Positions 17,201 through 25,633 of a DNA stretch of 47,647 bases are shown in pieces. The stretch is from an uncultured Corynebacterium sp. (GTDB lineage: Bacteria; Actinomycetota; Actinomycetes; Mycobacteriales; Mycobacteriaceae): assembly GCF_946221105.1 (NCBI RefSeq), contig NZ_CAMICL010000012.1, positions 1-47,647 on the forward strand, given 5' to 3'. The notes under the pieces are model-generated. The model did no database searches, was not told the DNA's origin, and saw only the letters and a program-made list of their open reading frames with translations. The position numbers and the translations under genes are program-made. Within the stretch, counting starts at the first letter, position 1. Every line of letters begins with the position of its first letter.

Positions 17201-18910
17201 AACGGGGATCAGGTCCGCGTCCGCGCGGCATTCGAGGAAGTCCGCGAGCACGCCGGCGGCCTCCTTGCGTCGCGAGGGTAGAAGGCCCGACACCGGCAGC
17301 GCGGCCGTCGATACGCCCTCGAACGCAGCCTCGGTTTCCGTGGCTTCGAGGTCGTAGTCGGCCGGGTCGTAATCGGCGACGACCACGTGCGCGTTGGTGC
17401 CGCCGAAGCCGAAGCCGGAAACGCCGGCGACGCGGCGGCCGGAGTAGCGCGGCCACTCGCGCGGGTCCTGGACAACTTCGATGCGCTCGGCGTCGAAGTC
17501 CACGTAATGGTTCGGGCCGGCGAAGTTGATGGACTCCGGGATCGTGTCGTGCTTGAGCGCCTCGAGCACCTTGATCAGCGCCACCACGCCGGCGGCGGAT
17601 TCGGAGTGGCCGATGTTGGACTTTGCCGAGCCCAGCAGCAGCGGCGCGGCCGTCTCGCGCCCGCGGCCGAGCACCTCGCCCAGCGCGGCGACCTCGATCG
17701 GGTCGCCCAAGATGGTGCCGGTGCCGTGGGCTTCGACCAGGTCCACCTCGTGCGGGTCCACGCCGGCGTCGGCGTAGGCGCGGCGCAGCACATCCACCTG
17801 TGCCTCCGGGTTCGGGGCGGTGAGCCCGTTGGAGTGGCCGTCGGAGTTCGTCGCCGAGCCCTTGATCACGGCCAGCACGTTGTCGCCGTCGCGGATAGCG
17901 TCCTCGACGCGCTTGAGCACGACAAAGCCCGCGGCGTCGGCACGCACGATGCCGTCGGCGTCGTCGGAGAACGCGTGGATGCGCCCGGTGGGCGAGATCA
18001 CGCCGAGCTCGGAAAACGCCAGCGACGCGAACGGGTTGGCCAGGATGTTCACGCCGCCGGCCAGGGCGACGTCGGCCTCGCCGTCGCGAAGTGCGCGCAC
18101 CGCGTGGTGCACCGACACCAGCGACGACGAGCACGCGGTGTCGACGTTCATCGACGGGCCCCGGAAGTCGAACGCGTACGAGATGCGGTTCGGGATCACG
18201 GCAGAGGACGCGCCGGTCAGCGCGTACGGGTGCGCCTCGTTCGGGTCGGCGGCGATGAGCATGCCGTAGTCGTTGTTGGACGAGCCCACGAACACGCCTA
18301 CGGGCTCGCCGCGCAGCTCGCTGGGCGCCAGGCCGGCGTCCTCGAGCGCTTCCCACGCCACCTCGAGCATGATGCGCTGCTGCGGGTCCATGTTCTGCGC
18401 CTCGAGCGGGGAGATGCCGAAGAACTCGTGGTCGAAGGACGCGATGCCGTCCATGTACCCGCCGTCGGTGTTCTCCTCGGCCATCTTGGTGCGTACCACA
18501 GGGTCGCCCAGGTACTCGTCCCAGCGGAGCGGGGGAAGCGGGCCGGTGGCGGAGCGGCCGTCGATAAGCATCTGCCAGAGCTCGTCGTTGTTCTTCGCGC
18601 CCGGGAAGCGCCCCGCCGAACCCACGATCGCGATGTCGTGGGAGCTCGTTGCTTCTCGACGTTCAACCTTCGGCGCTTCCTGCCTCTGCGCAAGAAGCGC
18701 CTGTGCCAGCGCCGTGATGGTCGGGTACTGGTAGGCGACGGTGGGGTCGACCCGGCGGCCGAGCAGCTTTTCCAGCTCGCCGGAGAGGATCACCGCATCG
18801 CGGGATGCGAGGCCGTAGGTTTCGAGCGGCGTGGTCGGGTCCACCGAGTCGACGCCGGTGGCGCCCTCGACCCAACTGGTGAGCCACTGGATCAGTTGAT
18901 GCTCGTTCAT
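14201..18910 (-). CDS. pks13: Polyketide synthase that condenses mycolic acids
   Basis: A 1569-aa type I PKS with the Pks13 domain order. An N-terminal ACP carries its phosphopantetheine serine at Ser36 (GLASRDA). The ketosynthase has Cys260 (DTACSSS), His395 (VEAHGTGT) and His435 (NIGHSE). The acyltransferase has Ser710 in GMSMGE, where the usual GHSxG histidine is Met. A second ACP follows with Ser1148 (GLDSLMG), then a thioesterase with Ser1376 (GWSFGG). It joins the FadD32-loaded meromycoloyl chain with the carboxylated alpha branch and releases a 3-oxo mycolate, probably onto trehalose. M. tuberculosis Pks13 has the same layout. It sits 35 bases after fadD32 and overlaps accD3. All key residues are present, so it should be active. 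Confidence 0.97.
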   Translation of the reverse strand: MNEHQLIQWLTSWVEGATGVDSVDPTTPLETYGLASRDAVILSGELEKLLGRRVDPTVAYQYPTITALAQALLAQRQEAPKVERREATSSHDIAIVGSAGRFPGAKNNDELWQMLIDGRSATGPLPPLRWDEYLGDPVVRTKMAEENTDGGYMDGIASFDHEFFGISPLEAQNMDPQQRIMLEVAWEALEDAGLAPSELRGEPVGVFVGSSNNDYGMLIAADPNEAHPYALTGASSAVIPNRISYAFDFRGPSMNVDTACSSSLVSVHHAVRALRDGEADVALAGGVNILANPFASLAFSELGVISPTGRIHAFSDDADGIVRADAAGFVVLKRVEDAIRDGDNVLAVIKGSATNSDGHSNGLTAPNPEAQVDVLRRAYADAGVDPHEVDLVEAHGTGTILGDPIEVAALGEVLGRGRETAAPLLLGSAKSNIGHSESAAGVVALIKVLEALKHDTIPESINFAGPNHYVDFDAERIEVVQDPREWPRYSGRRVAGVSGFGFGGTNAHVVVADYDPADYDLEATETEAAFEGVSTAALPVSGLLPSRRKEAAGVLADFLECRADADLIPVARSLAKRNHGRSAAVVQATGVEEAVRRLRQVADGKIGPGIAAADAPTPMGPVFVYSGFGSQHRKMAKELIARSPLFARRMRELDEMVKFQAGWSMLEIIENDELTYDTENGQVTITAIQIAQTDLLAAAGITPAATMGMSMGEIAAAYGAGGLSAEECILVATARARLMGEGEAMIAGTEQEGAMAVVELSREELAEFVEKHEQARGVEPAVYAGPGMTTVGGPGKAVDYVVAALEAEEKFARKLNVRGAGHTSALDPIMGDLAGEIAGLDARPLRVPLFSSVDRGEVYQPGQIVHDDEYFLRMTRQPVYFQDATEAAFNAGHTTLVEITPNPVALMGMMNTAFAAGKPDAQLLYTTKRKVDELESVLDLAAKLYVNGMGVDFGAFYGAGEVVQAPKTMFRQVDHWTPARPSSSRASLLGSRVRLPGGEVAFSTAADQIFSPYQLIESAAAEVSPNARVVATEEHGYLPADGEVTTIVASSLGGVSIKVFDGATLLAEGFASTIDRAPVQGVMERPLDDEPSEDNAPEEDTETDAVRWDPNSGESVEDRLRDIVSESMGYDAADLPDELPLIDLGLDSLMGMRIKNRVENDFQIPPLQVQTLRDASVADVIRIVEDAVAGKTDAPQPMAANDEARDPAAAAEKTQGVGVAPRDASERMVFGAWAKYAGAAAAGVTSELPSISKEQAGEIAAHLTERSGIEVTADDVLGAETLEPLANLVREGLETPVDGNIRVFRDGDAEVSPVFVFHPAGGSSSVYAPLARRLNDDVPVYGVERLEGSLEERAAEYVKDIERIADGRKVVLAGWSFGGALAYEVAHQLGNDKIDYIALLDTTQPSEPIPDTLEETKARWGRYAAFAKETYGLEFDVPYELLETAGEDALLQMLTEFLATTDASEHGLAAGVLEHQRASFVDNQILNHLDFTRWADVQVPVLLFRAERMHDGAIQLEPNYAHIDEDGGWGAIVDDLTIVHLPGDHLAVVDEPAVGIVGKHMNAWIEGKR

Positions 18911-18945
18911 AACAGTTCAGAGTATCGGCCCATCCGGGCTTTTCG

Positions 18946-20763
18946 TTACTCCGCTGCAGCGTGTTCGCGCTCGGTGAACTGCTTCGCGTTGACGCGGCGG
19001 GCGATCTTGCCTGCGGTGGAGCGGGCCACCCCGCCCGGCGCGCGGAACTCCACGACCTCCGGCGAGATGCCGTGGCTGGTGGTGATCGCCGAGCGGATGG
19101 CGTCCTCGGCGGCGGCGTCGCCGTCCTCGGTGGCGCCGTCGGCGCGCTCGGCGAGGATGATCAGGCGCTCCACGTCGTCGCCCGGCACGGCGAACGCGGC
19201 GACGGAGTCCTTGCGCACGTGGTCGGAGGCCTCCATCGCGGTGGCCTCGATGTCCTGCGGGTAGTGGTTGCGGCCCGCCACGACGACGAGGTCTTTCACG
19301 CGGCCGGTGATGTAGAGGTGGTTGTCCAGCACGGTGCCCAAGTCGCCGGTGGCGCACCAGTTGTCCTTGGGCAGGCCGTCCTGGAGCGTGGCGCCGATGG
19401 TGTTGCGGAAGGTCGCCTCGGTTTCCTCCGGGCGGTCCAGGTAGCCGGCGGCGACGTTGTTGCCGTTGACCCAGATCTCGCCGATCTCGCCTTCGGGCAG
19501 CTCGTTTTTGGTCTCGGTGTCCACGATGGCGAAGTGCATCCACTTCACCGGCTGGCCGTTGGACGCCATGGGCACGCCGCCCTCGGCGGGTACAGCCTTG
19601 CCGTCTGCGAGCGCTTCGCGGTCGAACTCCACGAATTTCGGGCGCTCCTCGGTGCGGTCTGTGGACACCAGCAGGGTGGTCTCCGCCAGGCCGTAGGAGG
19701 GGCGCAGCACGGTGCGGTCCAGACCGGAGTCGCCGAACGCGCCGATGAACGCTTCTACGCCGGGCTTGGTCACGGACTCGGAGCCGATGATGATGCAGTC
19801 CACGGCGGAGAAGTCGTACTGGTCCGGGTGCTCCGGCGCCGCGTAGCGGGCGGCCAGATCGAGCGCGAAGTTGGGGATGCAGGTGTAGAGGTGCAGGTCC
19901 GCCGGGTCGTCGTCGCGCCGCGAAAGCATGTCCACCCAGCGCTTCGGGTTCTGCAGGAAGTCGCGCGGACTCATGATGTCCAGCACCTGGCCCAGCACGA
20001 CGCCAAGCACGGCGACGATGACGCCCATGTCGTGGTGCTGCGGCAGCCAGGTGGGGATGCGCATGGGCGCTTCGAAGCGCAGCGCCTCGTTGATCTGCAG
20101 CACGTCGGTGACCAAGGCTTCGTTGGTGATCATCACGCCGGCCGGGTTGCGGGTGGAGCCGGAGGTGTACTGCAAAAAGCAGATGGCGTCTGCGGTGTTC
20201 TCGCCCTCGACCGGGGCGACGGGCTGCCAGGACTCTGCGAGCGTGTCCGGCAGGGAGTCCGCGGCGAGGATGCGGGGGCGCTGAGCTGCCGGACGGTCGG
20301 CGAAGTAGGCGCGCACGGCCGGGGCACCGGCGGAGTTGGTCACCACGAGGCGCACGTCGGCATCGTCGAGCACGGCGCGCAGGTGGGCCTCATGGCCAGG
20401 CTCGTTCGGGTCGTACAGCGGCACCGGAACCAGGCCGGCGTACAGCGCGCCCATGAAGGCGAAGAGGTACTCGGCGGAGTTCGGAGCCATAATCGCCACG
20501 CGCTCCCCCGGCTCGCCCACCTGTGCCAGACGCGCAGCGACGGCCTTGATGCGGGTGTTGACCTGCGTGCGGGTGAACTCGCGGGCCTCGCCTTCCGGGT
20601 TGGAGGTGAAGTCCCAGTCGCGGATGTTCACAGCGTCGCCGCCGCCGGCGGCAAGGTGGGCCTGGTAGATCGTCTCACTCAGGCGCGGGAGGGTGAAGTG
20701 CTCTGGGAGCGCGATTTGGCCGTTGTCGTCAAAAAATTGCGCGATGAGCTGCTGAAGATCCAT
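18946..20763 (-). CDS. fadD32: Long-chain fatty acyl-AMP ligase FadD32
   Basis: A 605-aa fatty acyl-AMP ligase. The P-loop motif YTSGSTRNPAG lies at about residues 199-209; 'SYGLAETTLLVS' is the adenylate-binding motif; 'NWCATGDLG' and 'YITGRVKDLVVVAGRNHYPQ' mark the hinge and C-terminal subdomain. It activates the meromycolic acid as acyl-AMP and loads it onto the N-terminal ACP of Pks13. ATG 20763 is chosen because AAGGAG lies 8 bases before it; a start 24 bases further upstream lacks a site. It is followed by pks13 and accD3 in the fixed order of mycolate producers. The FAAL-type insertion expected in this subfamily should lie in the middle region, but I cannot delimit it by eye. Confidence 0.95.
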   Translation of the reverse strand: MDLQQLIAQFFDDNGQIALPEHFTLPRLSETIYQAHLAAGGGDAVNIRDWDFTSNPEGEAREFTRTQVNTRIKAVAARLAQVGEPGERVAIMAPNSAEYLFAFMGALYAGLVPVPLYDPNEPGHEAHLRAVLDDADVRLVVTNSAGAPAVRAYFADRPAAQRPRILAADSLPDTLAESWQPVAPVEGENTADAICFLQYTSGSTRNPAGVMITNEALVTDVLQINEALRFEAPMRIPTWLPQHHDMGVIVAVLGVVLGQVLDIMSPRDFLQNPKRWVDMLSRRDDDPADLHLYTCIPNFALDLAARYAAPEHPDQYDFSAVDCIIIGSESVTKPGVEAFIGAFGDSGLDRTVLRPSYGLAETTLLVSTDRTEERPKFVEFDREALADGKAVPAEGGVPMASNGQPVKWMHFAIVDTETKNELPEGEIGEIWVNGNNVAAGYLDRPEETEATFRNTIGATLQDGLPKDNWCATGDLGTVLDNHLYITGRVKDLVVVAGRNHYPQDIEATAMEASDHVRKDSVAAFAVPGDDVERLIILAERADGATEDGDAAAEDAIRSAITTSHGISPEVVEFRAPGGVARSTAGKIARRVNAKQFTEREHAAAE

Positions 20764-20799
20764 ACCCGTAACTCCTTTGCGGGACAAAACTATTTCGGA

Positions 20800-21756
20800 C
20801 TACAAACTTTCTACCACGTTCTGGACCCAACCTACAGTCCATTCCGGCACGGTGGTCCCGGGGATGACGGCCGGATTGGTCGCGTACATGGCGTGATTGC
20901 CGTTCGCCGCAATGAGCGCGTGGGCCCGGTCGATGGCATTGCCTACGCCCTTCGGCGCGTCGCAGACCGTGTCGTCCGGCGCGCAGATCTCAAACGCGCG
21001 GTCCTCCACCAGGCCGAAGCCGCCGGGGCGCGGGCCGGTCATGGTCGCGCCCGGGGTAACCCGGTCCACCAGCCCCTGCAGCGGCTGCATGACAATCTCC
21101 GCGCCCACGCCGCCGACCTCGGCGCCGGGATTGACGCCCACGCCGTTTTCGCGCCGGCCGTCCGCGATCATCACCGCGCCCAGCAGCCGCTCGGGGTCGA
21201 TGGGCCCCGCGCTGTTGCCGATCTTCGACGCCACGTCGCCCACGATCACCGCCCCCTGGGAGAACCCGGCGATGATGAATTTCGTCGACGGGCACGTCTC
21301 CGCCACAAACCGCAGCTCGCCCGACAGTTTGGCGGTGCCCTCGGCGCGCGAGTCGTCGTACGTCATCTCGGCGCGCCCGTGCGCGGTCTGGATGTTCCTG
21401 AACTGTGCGGTGTACGGCACCGTGAACACGCGCACGTGGTTGATGTCGTACATCTGCTGCAGCGGCTGGGTGATCGAGAGCATGAAGCTCGCCGGGTTGG
21501 CGGCAGGGGCGAACGGGTCGTCGTCCGCCGCGGACTCCCAGGTGCCGGGTACGGAGGCGAACTCGACCGCGGGGCACCAGTCTGGCTCCGACGCTTGCGG
21601 CTCCGAGGACTCCTCCGGCGCCTCGGAGGTCGCCAGCGGCCCGTCCGCGGACGGCAGCCCGGTCTCGCCGGAGCGCCACTGGTAGATCCCCAGACCTATC
21701 AAGGACAGCACCACAACCACTGCGGCGACGACAAATACGTTGCGCGATGCGCGCAT
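20800..21756 (-). CDS. Culp6-like cutinase-family membrane-anchored hydrolase
   Basis: A 318-aa alpha/beta hydrolase of the cutinase family, corresponding by position and content to M. tuberculosis Rv3802c (Culp6), a phospholipase/thioesterase essential for the mycolate envelope. An N-terminal membrane anchor (about residues 7-25) is followed by a Ser/Glu-rich linker (about 30-58). The nucleophile Ser166 lies in IAGFSQGAVIVG. 'ICAPDDTVCDAPKG' holds the expected catalytic Asp between paired cysteines, and 'GNHAMYATNP' holds the His. The protein should face the periplasm. It is transcribed with the DUF732 lipoprotein gene upstream (24 bases) and fadD32 downstream (36 bases). Confidence 0.87.
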   Translation of the reverse strand: MRASRNVFVVAAVVVVLSLIGLGIYQWRSGETGLPSADGPLATSEAPEESSEPQASEPDWCPAVEFASVPGTWESAADDDPFAPAANPASFMLSITQPLQQMYDINHVRVFTVPYTAQFRNIQTAHGRAEMTYDDSRAEGTAKLSGELRFVAETCPSTKFIIAGFSQGAVIVGDVASKIGNSAGPIDPERLLGAVMIADGRRENGVGVNPGAEVGGVGAEIVMQPLQGLVDRVTPGATMTGPRPGGFGLVEDRAFEICAPDDTVCDAPKGVGNAIDRAHALIAANGNHAMYATNPAVIPGTTVPEWTVGWVQNVVESL

Positions 21757-21780
21757 GAGCCCAGGCTCCCTTCTGTACTG

Positions 21781-22263
21781 CTAGGAGCAGAGGTTGGCGC
21801 GTGCGGTGTCGCTGATCAGCGCCGCCACGCCCGCCGCGTCCATGTCGGTGCGGCGTTGCTCCACAAGCTGGCCTGCCACCGCGTCGCGGGTGATCAGGTT
21901 GTCAGCGCACACGGTAGCGCCGGTGGCTGTGAGCTGCTCTTCAATCCCGTCGACGTTGACTCCGCTTTCCCTTAACGTGGCCAGGTAGGCCTCCTCCTGC
22001 GGAGAGAAGTCGCTGGCCTGCTGCGGCACGTCGGTCACCTCGCGGGCCGGCTGGTCGTCGACGCGTTTGCTTTGCGACGACACAACTGCCGACGTTTCCG
22101 TCGTTTCCGACGTCTCAGTGGTTTCCGACGTCTCCGCCTCAGTGGTCTCGCTGGCCACCGTAGGGGTCTCCGTCACGTCGTCCGAGTCCACGGTGGCGCC
22201 CCCGCAGGCGGCCACGGCGACGGCGGCAGCGGCCGTCGCAAAGCAGAATGCAACCTTGCGCAC
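21781..22263 (-). CDS. DUF732-like lipoprotein
   Basis: A 160-aa secreted lipoprotein. The signal peptide ends in the lipobox VAAC with Cys20. A Thr/Glu/Ser-rich linker (about 25-75, with repeated TSETTE-type words) is followed by a small C-terminal domain with two cysteines (in 'ATVCADN' and at 'NLCS'), the pattern of DUF732. Function unknown. The start is GTG at 22263, sharing one base with the TAG of cop1 (TAGTG), so it is coupled to cop1. The acidic repeat linker and the location between a mycolyltransferase and a cutinase suggest an envelope role. That assignment is from context only. Confidence 0.75.
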   Translation of the reverse strand: MRKVAFCFATAAAAVAVAACGGATVDSDDVTETPTVASETTEAETSETTETSETTETSAVVSSQSKRVDDQPAREVTDVPQQASDFSPQEEAYLATLRESGVNVDGIEEQLTATGATVCADNLITRDAVAGQLVEQRRTDMDAAGVAALISDTARANLCS

Positions 22264-24224
22264 TAGTTCTTCCTTACATCAACACGGCCGTTGACCTGCT
22301 GGATCGTGCCGTTCTGGAAGTCGATCGTCAGGCCGCCCGCCGGAATCTTCTCCATGTCCTTGACCGGCCAGCCCAGCTCACCCTGCTCGTAGCCGCGCTT
22401 GCCCCACTCGTCGAAGATGTCGCCGGTGAGGATGGTGTGCGCGCCGGTGGCCGCGGACCAGTAGATGTTGCCGTGCTCGAACGGCTGGAAGAAGCCGCCC
22501 TTGACCGCAATCTCGTTGCCGGTCGGGTACCCCAGCTCAGAGGTGGCGGTGCCGATCTCGCCGTACTTCTCCGCGATCGCGCCGTGAACGATGAAGTGCG
22601 TGCCGTCCGGGTTGCGGGTGAGGAAGCCGCCCTGGAACTTCTGCACGTAGCCCTGACCCACCTGGTTTGCCTCGGCCACCGGGTACTTCAGGTCGCCGCC
22701 CTCGTAGCCGTTCTTGCCCCACGCAGCGAACATGTCGCCCGGGATGGCGTAAGCGCCGGTCTCCGGGGTCCAGTACACCGAACCGTGCTGGAAGTGCACA
22801 AAGCGGCCCACACCGTCCGGTGCCGGGGTCTCGCCCGTGACCGGGAAGCCCAGCCAGCCCGCCGGGCCGCCGAGCGCGTTGTACTTGGCCAGGATGGCGC
22901 CGAACAGCGCGTGCGCGCCGGTGTCCGGGGACCAGAAGGCGGTGCCGCCGCGGAAGTCCTGCGCCTTGCCCTTGGTGTCCTTGCCCGCGTCGTACTCGTC
23001 GTTGACGCAGGAGCCGATCGTGCCGGACTTGGTGGCCTCCGCGATCGCGCCGACCGGGGTGCACTTGGAGCCGCGGTCCGCCTCCGGCACCTCCAGCGCG
23101 TTGGCCATGTACGGCCAGGCCTGCGCCATCTCAAACTGCCAGTACTCCCAGGAGTGTACGCCCGACGGGCGGAAGCGCACGATCGGCTTGACCGGGGTGC
23201 GGGAGGCGTAGTCCACGAACGTCTGGGTGGACAGGCGGGACAGCACCTCCAGGCCGATGCCGGCCGGGTTCGCCTGGCCCTTGGCCACAGACTCCGGGTT
23301 GCCGAAGTCGTCGCGGCCCGAGCCTGCGGAGACGTAGACCGTCATGTCCTTCAGGTTCTCGATGCCCAGCTTCGGGTCGTGGTCGATCCAGTCCTGCGAG
23401 CCCAGCGGGCCCCACATCGCCTCGGCGCTGTAGCCGCCGGCGTCCATCTGCGCCGCCTTGATCGCGGTGGGCATGCCGGTGGTGGTGGTGTCCAGGTAGC
23501 CGGAGAAGGAGCCGACGAACTTGTACAGGTGCGGGTTGCGCTCAGCCAGGTTGACCGCGGCGGTGCCGCCCATAGACAGGCCCACCACGGCGCGGGAGCC
23601 GTTGGAGCGGAACTCGTTGTTCAGCACCGGGATGAGCTCCTTGGTCAGGAAGGTCTCCCACTTGTAGTGCTTGCCGTTGTTCTCGCGCTGCCAGTCGGAG
23701 TAGAAGGAGGACTCGCCGCCGACCGGCAGGATCACGTTGACGTTCTTGTCGGCGTAGAACTGCTCGATGTTCGTCTCGATGGTCCAGCCGTTCTCGTCGT
23801 CACGCGCGCGCAGGCCGTCGAGTGCCCACACCTCGGGGAACTTCGCGGTCGGGTTGGAGTGCCAGTCGCGCGCCAGCAGGATCTGCACCTGGATCGGGTG
23901 GTCCGGCATGGACGGGGAGTTGATGAACACCGCCACGCGACGGTTGGTGATCCACTCGATGCGGTCCACCTTCACGCCGTCCGGCAGGCCCGGAATCTGC
24001 GGGTCCTTCTCCACCTCGATCGGGGTGCGCTTCGGCGGGTCGTGCGGGCGCAGGCCGTCGGAGATGCCGCGGTTGGAGGACAGCTGCGAGGACAGGTCTC
24101 CCGGCAGGCTCGACTGCGCGCTGGCGGCGGGTGCGGTGGCAACTGCGGGTGCCAGCGAAAGCGCAAGAGCGGCGGGCAGCAGCGCGGCGGCGATCCGCGT
24201 TGGGGTGGTTCGGTTGTCTCGCAT
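22263..24224 (-). CDS. cop1: Mycolyltransferase PS1 with C-terminal LGFP repeats
   Basis: A 653-aa secreted mycolyltransferase of the antigen 85 / PS1 type. The signal peptide ends near residue 36 (PAASA-QSS). In the esterase domain, 'GGESSFYSDW' forms the substrate pocket, the nucleophile is Ser217 in GLSMGG, an acidic residue follows in 'VSAGSGRDDFGNPES', and the His is in 'RPSGVHSWEYW'. From about residue 385 the protein has about five LGFP-type repeats (for example AGWLGFPVTGE, SELGYPTGNE and GELGWPVKDM), which probably bind the arabinogalactan. It moves mycolates between trehalose and cell wall acceptors. Start 24224 is chosen for AGGAGA five bases before; a start at 24287 would spoil the signal peptide. 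It shares one base with the DUF732 gene. Confidence 0.93.
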   Translation of the reverse strand: MRDNRTTPTRIAAALLPAALALSLAPAVATAPAASAQSSLPGDLSSQLSSNRGISDGLRPHDPPKRTPIEVEKDPQIPGLPDGVKVDRIEWITNRRVAVFINSPSMPDHPIQVQILLARDWHSNPTAKFPEVWALDGLRARDDENGWTIETNIEQFYADKNVNVILPVGGESSFYSDWQRENNGKHYKWETFLTKELIPVLNNEFRSNGSRAVVGLSMGGTAAVNLAERNPHLYKFVGSFSGYLDTTTTGMPTAIKAAQMDAGGYSAEAMWGPLGSQDWIDHDPKLGIENLKDMTVYVSAGSGRDDFGNPESVAKGQANPAGIGLEVLSRLSTQTFVDYASRTPVKPIVRFRPSGVHSWEYWQFEMAQAWPYMANALEVPEADRGSKCTPVGAIAEATKSGTIGSCVNDEYDAGKDTKGKAQDFRGGTAFWSPDTGAHALFGAILAKYNALGGPAGWLGFPVTGETPAPDGVGRFVHFQHGSVYWTPETGAYAIPGDMFAAWGKNGYEGGDLKYPVAEANQVGQGYVQKFQGGFLTRNPDGTHFIVHGAIAEKYGEIGTATSELGYPTGNEIAVKGGFFQPFEHGNIYWSAATGAHTILTGDIFDEWGKRGYEQGELGWPVKDMEKIPAGGLTIDFQNGTIQQVNGRVDVRKN

Positions 24225-24365
24225 GAGTCTCCTACCTCGTCTGGCTACTGGTGTCACAAGAGTATCGACCAAAAGCTTAAGTTTCACTTGAAGGTTTAGT
24301 CGTGTGCGACACGCGATGCGTTACGACGAGCCCCCCGCCCCGGCCCCCAGCCAGGGCCCGATCCG

Positions 24366-24438
24366 CGCAGATGGTGAATCCTCGATGGTGAATTCGCGCG
24401 GATTTTGCGGATTTTCACCATCTGCGGTTCACCATCTG
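24366..24438. repeat. Inverted word cluster A1: two direct, two inverted copies of GATGGTGAA
   Basis: GATGGTGAA occurs at 24370-24378 and 24384-24392; its complement TTCACCATC occurs at 24414-24422 and 24428-24436. The outer pair extends to a perfect 13-bp stem (24366-24378 with 24414-24426). It lies between cmt2 and cop1, which run on the same strand, in a 329-base space without genes (24225-24553). Confidence 0.75.
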
Positions 24439-24455
24439 TCCCGAAAAGACCAAAA

Positions 24456-24519
24456 CCGGCTACCTACATCCGGTTACGCGCTGGAAAATCAGCGGGTAGC
24501 CGTTTGTAGGTAGCCGGTT
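24456..24519. repeat. Inverted word cluster A2: ACCGGCTACCTACA and complement
   Basis: ACCGGCTACCTACA (24456-24469) faces TGTAGGTAGCCGGT (24506-24519), a perfect 14-bp stem. A further partial copy (GGGTAGCCG, near 24494-24502) lies inside. It follows cluster A1 directly. On the minus strand a short GGGG/CCCC stem (24540-24553) behind the cmt2 stop may add to termination. Confidence 0.75.
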
Positions 24520-24553
24520 TCGGCAGGAAATGCCCGGTCGGGGCTAGAACCCC

Positions 24554-25567
24554 CTACCAGGCGTTCATCACGTTCAGGATGCGCGGCTTGGTGGCTGCGA
24601 GCTGGCCGCCGAACTGGTCCCAGTTGTGCAGGCCGGTCGGGGTGAACACGGCGGTGTGCTTCACGCCGGTCACGGTGGCCTTCGCGGACCACGCGCGGGT
24701 GGTGGCGTTCGCGATGTTTTCCAGCGCGATGCCGGATGCGCGGTGCTGCGGCAGGTATTTCTCGTCGGCCGGGCCCGGCACGCCGGAGCCAGCAGAGACG
24801 TACACGTCGCGGCCGCGGAGGTTGCCCATGTTCAGGAACGGGTCGTTTTCAAAGCGGCGCGGGTTCAGCGAGGAGCCCCACATGGCGTTGAGGTTGTACA
24901 TGCCGCCGTCGAGAAGCGCGGCGCGCAGTGCGGTCTGCGCACCCGGGACGGTGGTGGTGAGGTAGCCGGAGAAGGACAGCACCTGGCGGAACTGGTTCGG
25001 GTGCAGCGCAGCGAGGTTGATCGCGGCGGTGCCGCCCATAGACAGGCCGAGGATGGAGTTGTTCGTCGGCGAGACACCGAAGTGCTGCTGCAAGTACGGC
25101 GGCAGCTCCTTGGTCAGGAAGGTGTCCCACTTGTAGGTCACCGGGTGGTTGAAGTCGTAGGTCGCCGGGGCGTTCCAGTCGGTGTAGAAGGAGGACTGGC
25201 CGCCAACCGGCATCACCAGGGTGATGTTGTTGTCCTTGAACATCTGGGCGGCGTTGACGTCGTTGACCCAGGCGTTGGTGATCTCGGTGGCGCGCAGGCC
25301 GTCGAGCATGTACAGGCCAGCGTTGCCGGCGCGCTGCGCGGGCTGGATCTGGACGGGGATGTGGCGGTTCATCGCGGGGGACCACACGGTGCAGCGCTGC
25401 ACCCAGAACCCGACGCGGTCCCACTCGCAGTGGCCGGTGGAGTCGGGCCGCAGCCAGTCACGGTGCGCCGCCGACGCCTGCGGGGCGCCGATCACCGCTG
25501 CCAGGCCGGTGACCAGGGCCATCAGCAGCGCGGTGAGCTTGCGACGCACAGAATTTCTGGAGTTCAT
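24554..25567 (-). CDS. cmt2: Short mycolyltransferase without LGFP repeats
   Basis: A 337-aa antigen 85-like secreted mycolyltransferase. The signal peptide ends near residue 33 (APQASA-AHR). The substrate pocket 'VGGQSSFYTDW' is near residue 121; the nucleophile is Ser176 in GLSMGG; the acidic residue should lie in the 'VSAGSGVPGPADEKYLPQ' region; His314 is in 'TGLHNWDQ'. It lacks the LGFP region of Cop1, so it should be freely secreted or loosely bound. Start 25567 is chosen for GAGGGGA before the ATG. The symbol cmt2 is used by analogy with the mycolyltransferase next to cop1 in C. glutamicum. It follows aftB after a 66-base space with TTACCAATTCGAAAC but no clear terminator. Confidence 0.9.
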   Translation of the reverse strand: MNSRNSVRRKLTALLMALVTGLAAVIGAPQASAAHRDWLRPDSTGHCEWDRVGFWVQRCTVWSPAMNRHIPVQIQPAQRAGNAGLYMLDGLRATEITNAWVNDVNAAQMFKDNNITLVMPVGGQSSFYTDWNAPATYDFNHPVTYKWDTFLTKELPPYLQQHFGVSPTNNSILGLSMGGTAAINLAALHPNQFRQVLSFSGYLTTTVPGAQTALRAALLDGGMYNLNAMWGSSLNPRRFENDPFLNMGNLRGRDVYVSAGSGVPGPADEKYLPQHRASGIALENIANATTRAWSAKATVTGVKHTAVFTPTGLHNWDQFGGQLAATKPRILNVMNAW

Positions 25568-25633
25568 AGATCCCCTCAAAACGTGTTTTCAGGCAAAAGA
25601 CACGTTCACGTTACCAATTCGAAACGTCACCCG

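Noticed and set aside
14198..17281. A very long open frame on the plus strand opposite pks13
   Set aside because: It is the complement of a highly conserved PKS gene with all active-site motifs. Its product is Val/Gly/His/Arg-rich without domains. Long antisense frames are expected in GC-rich genes.
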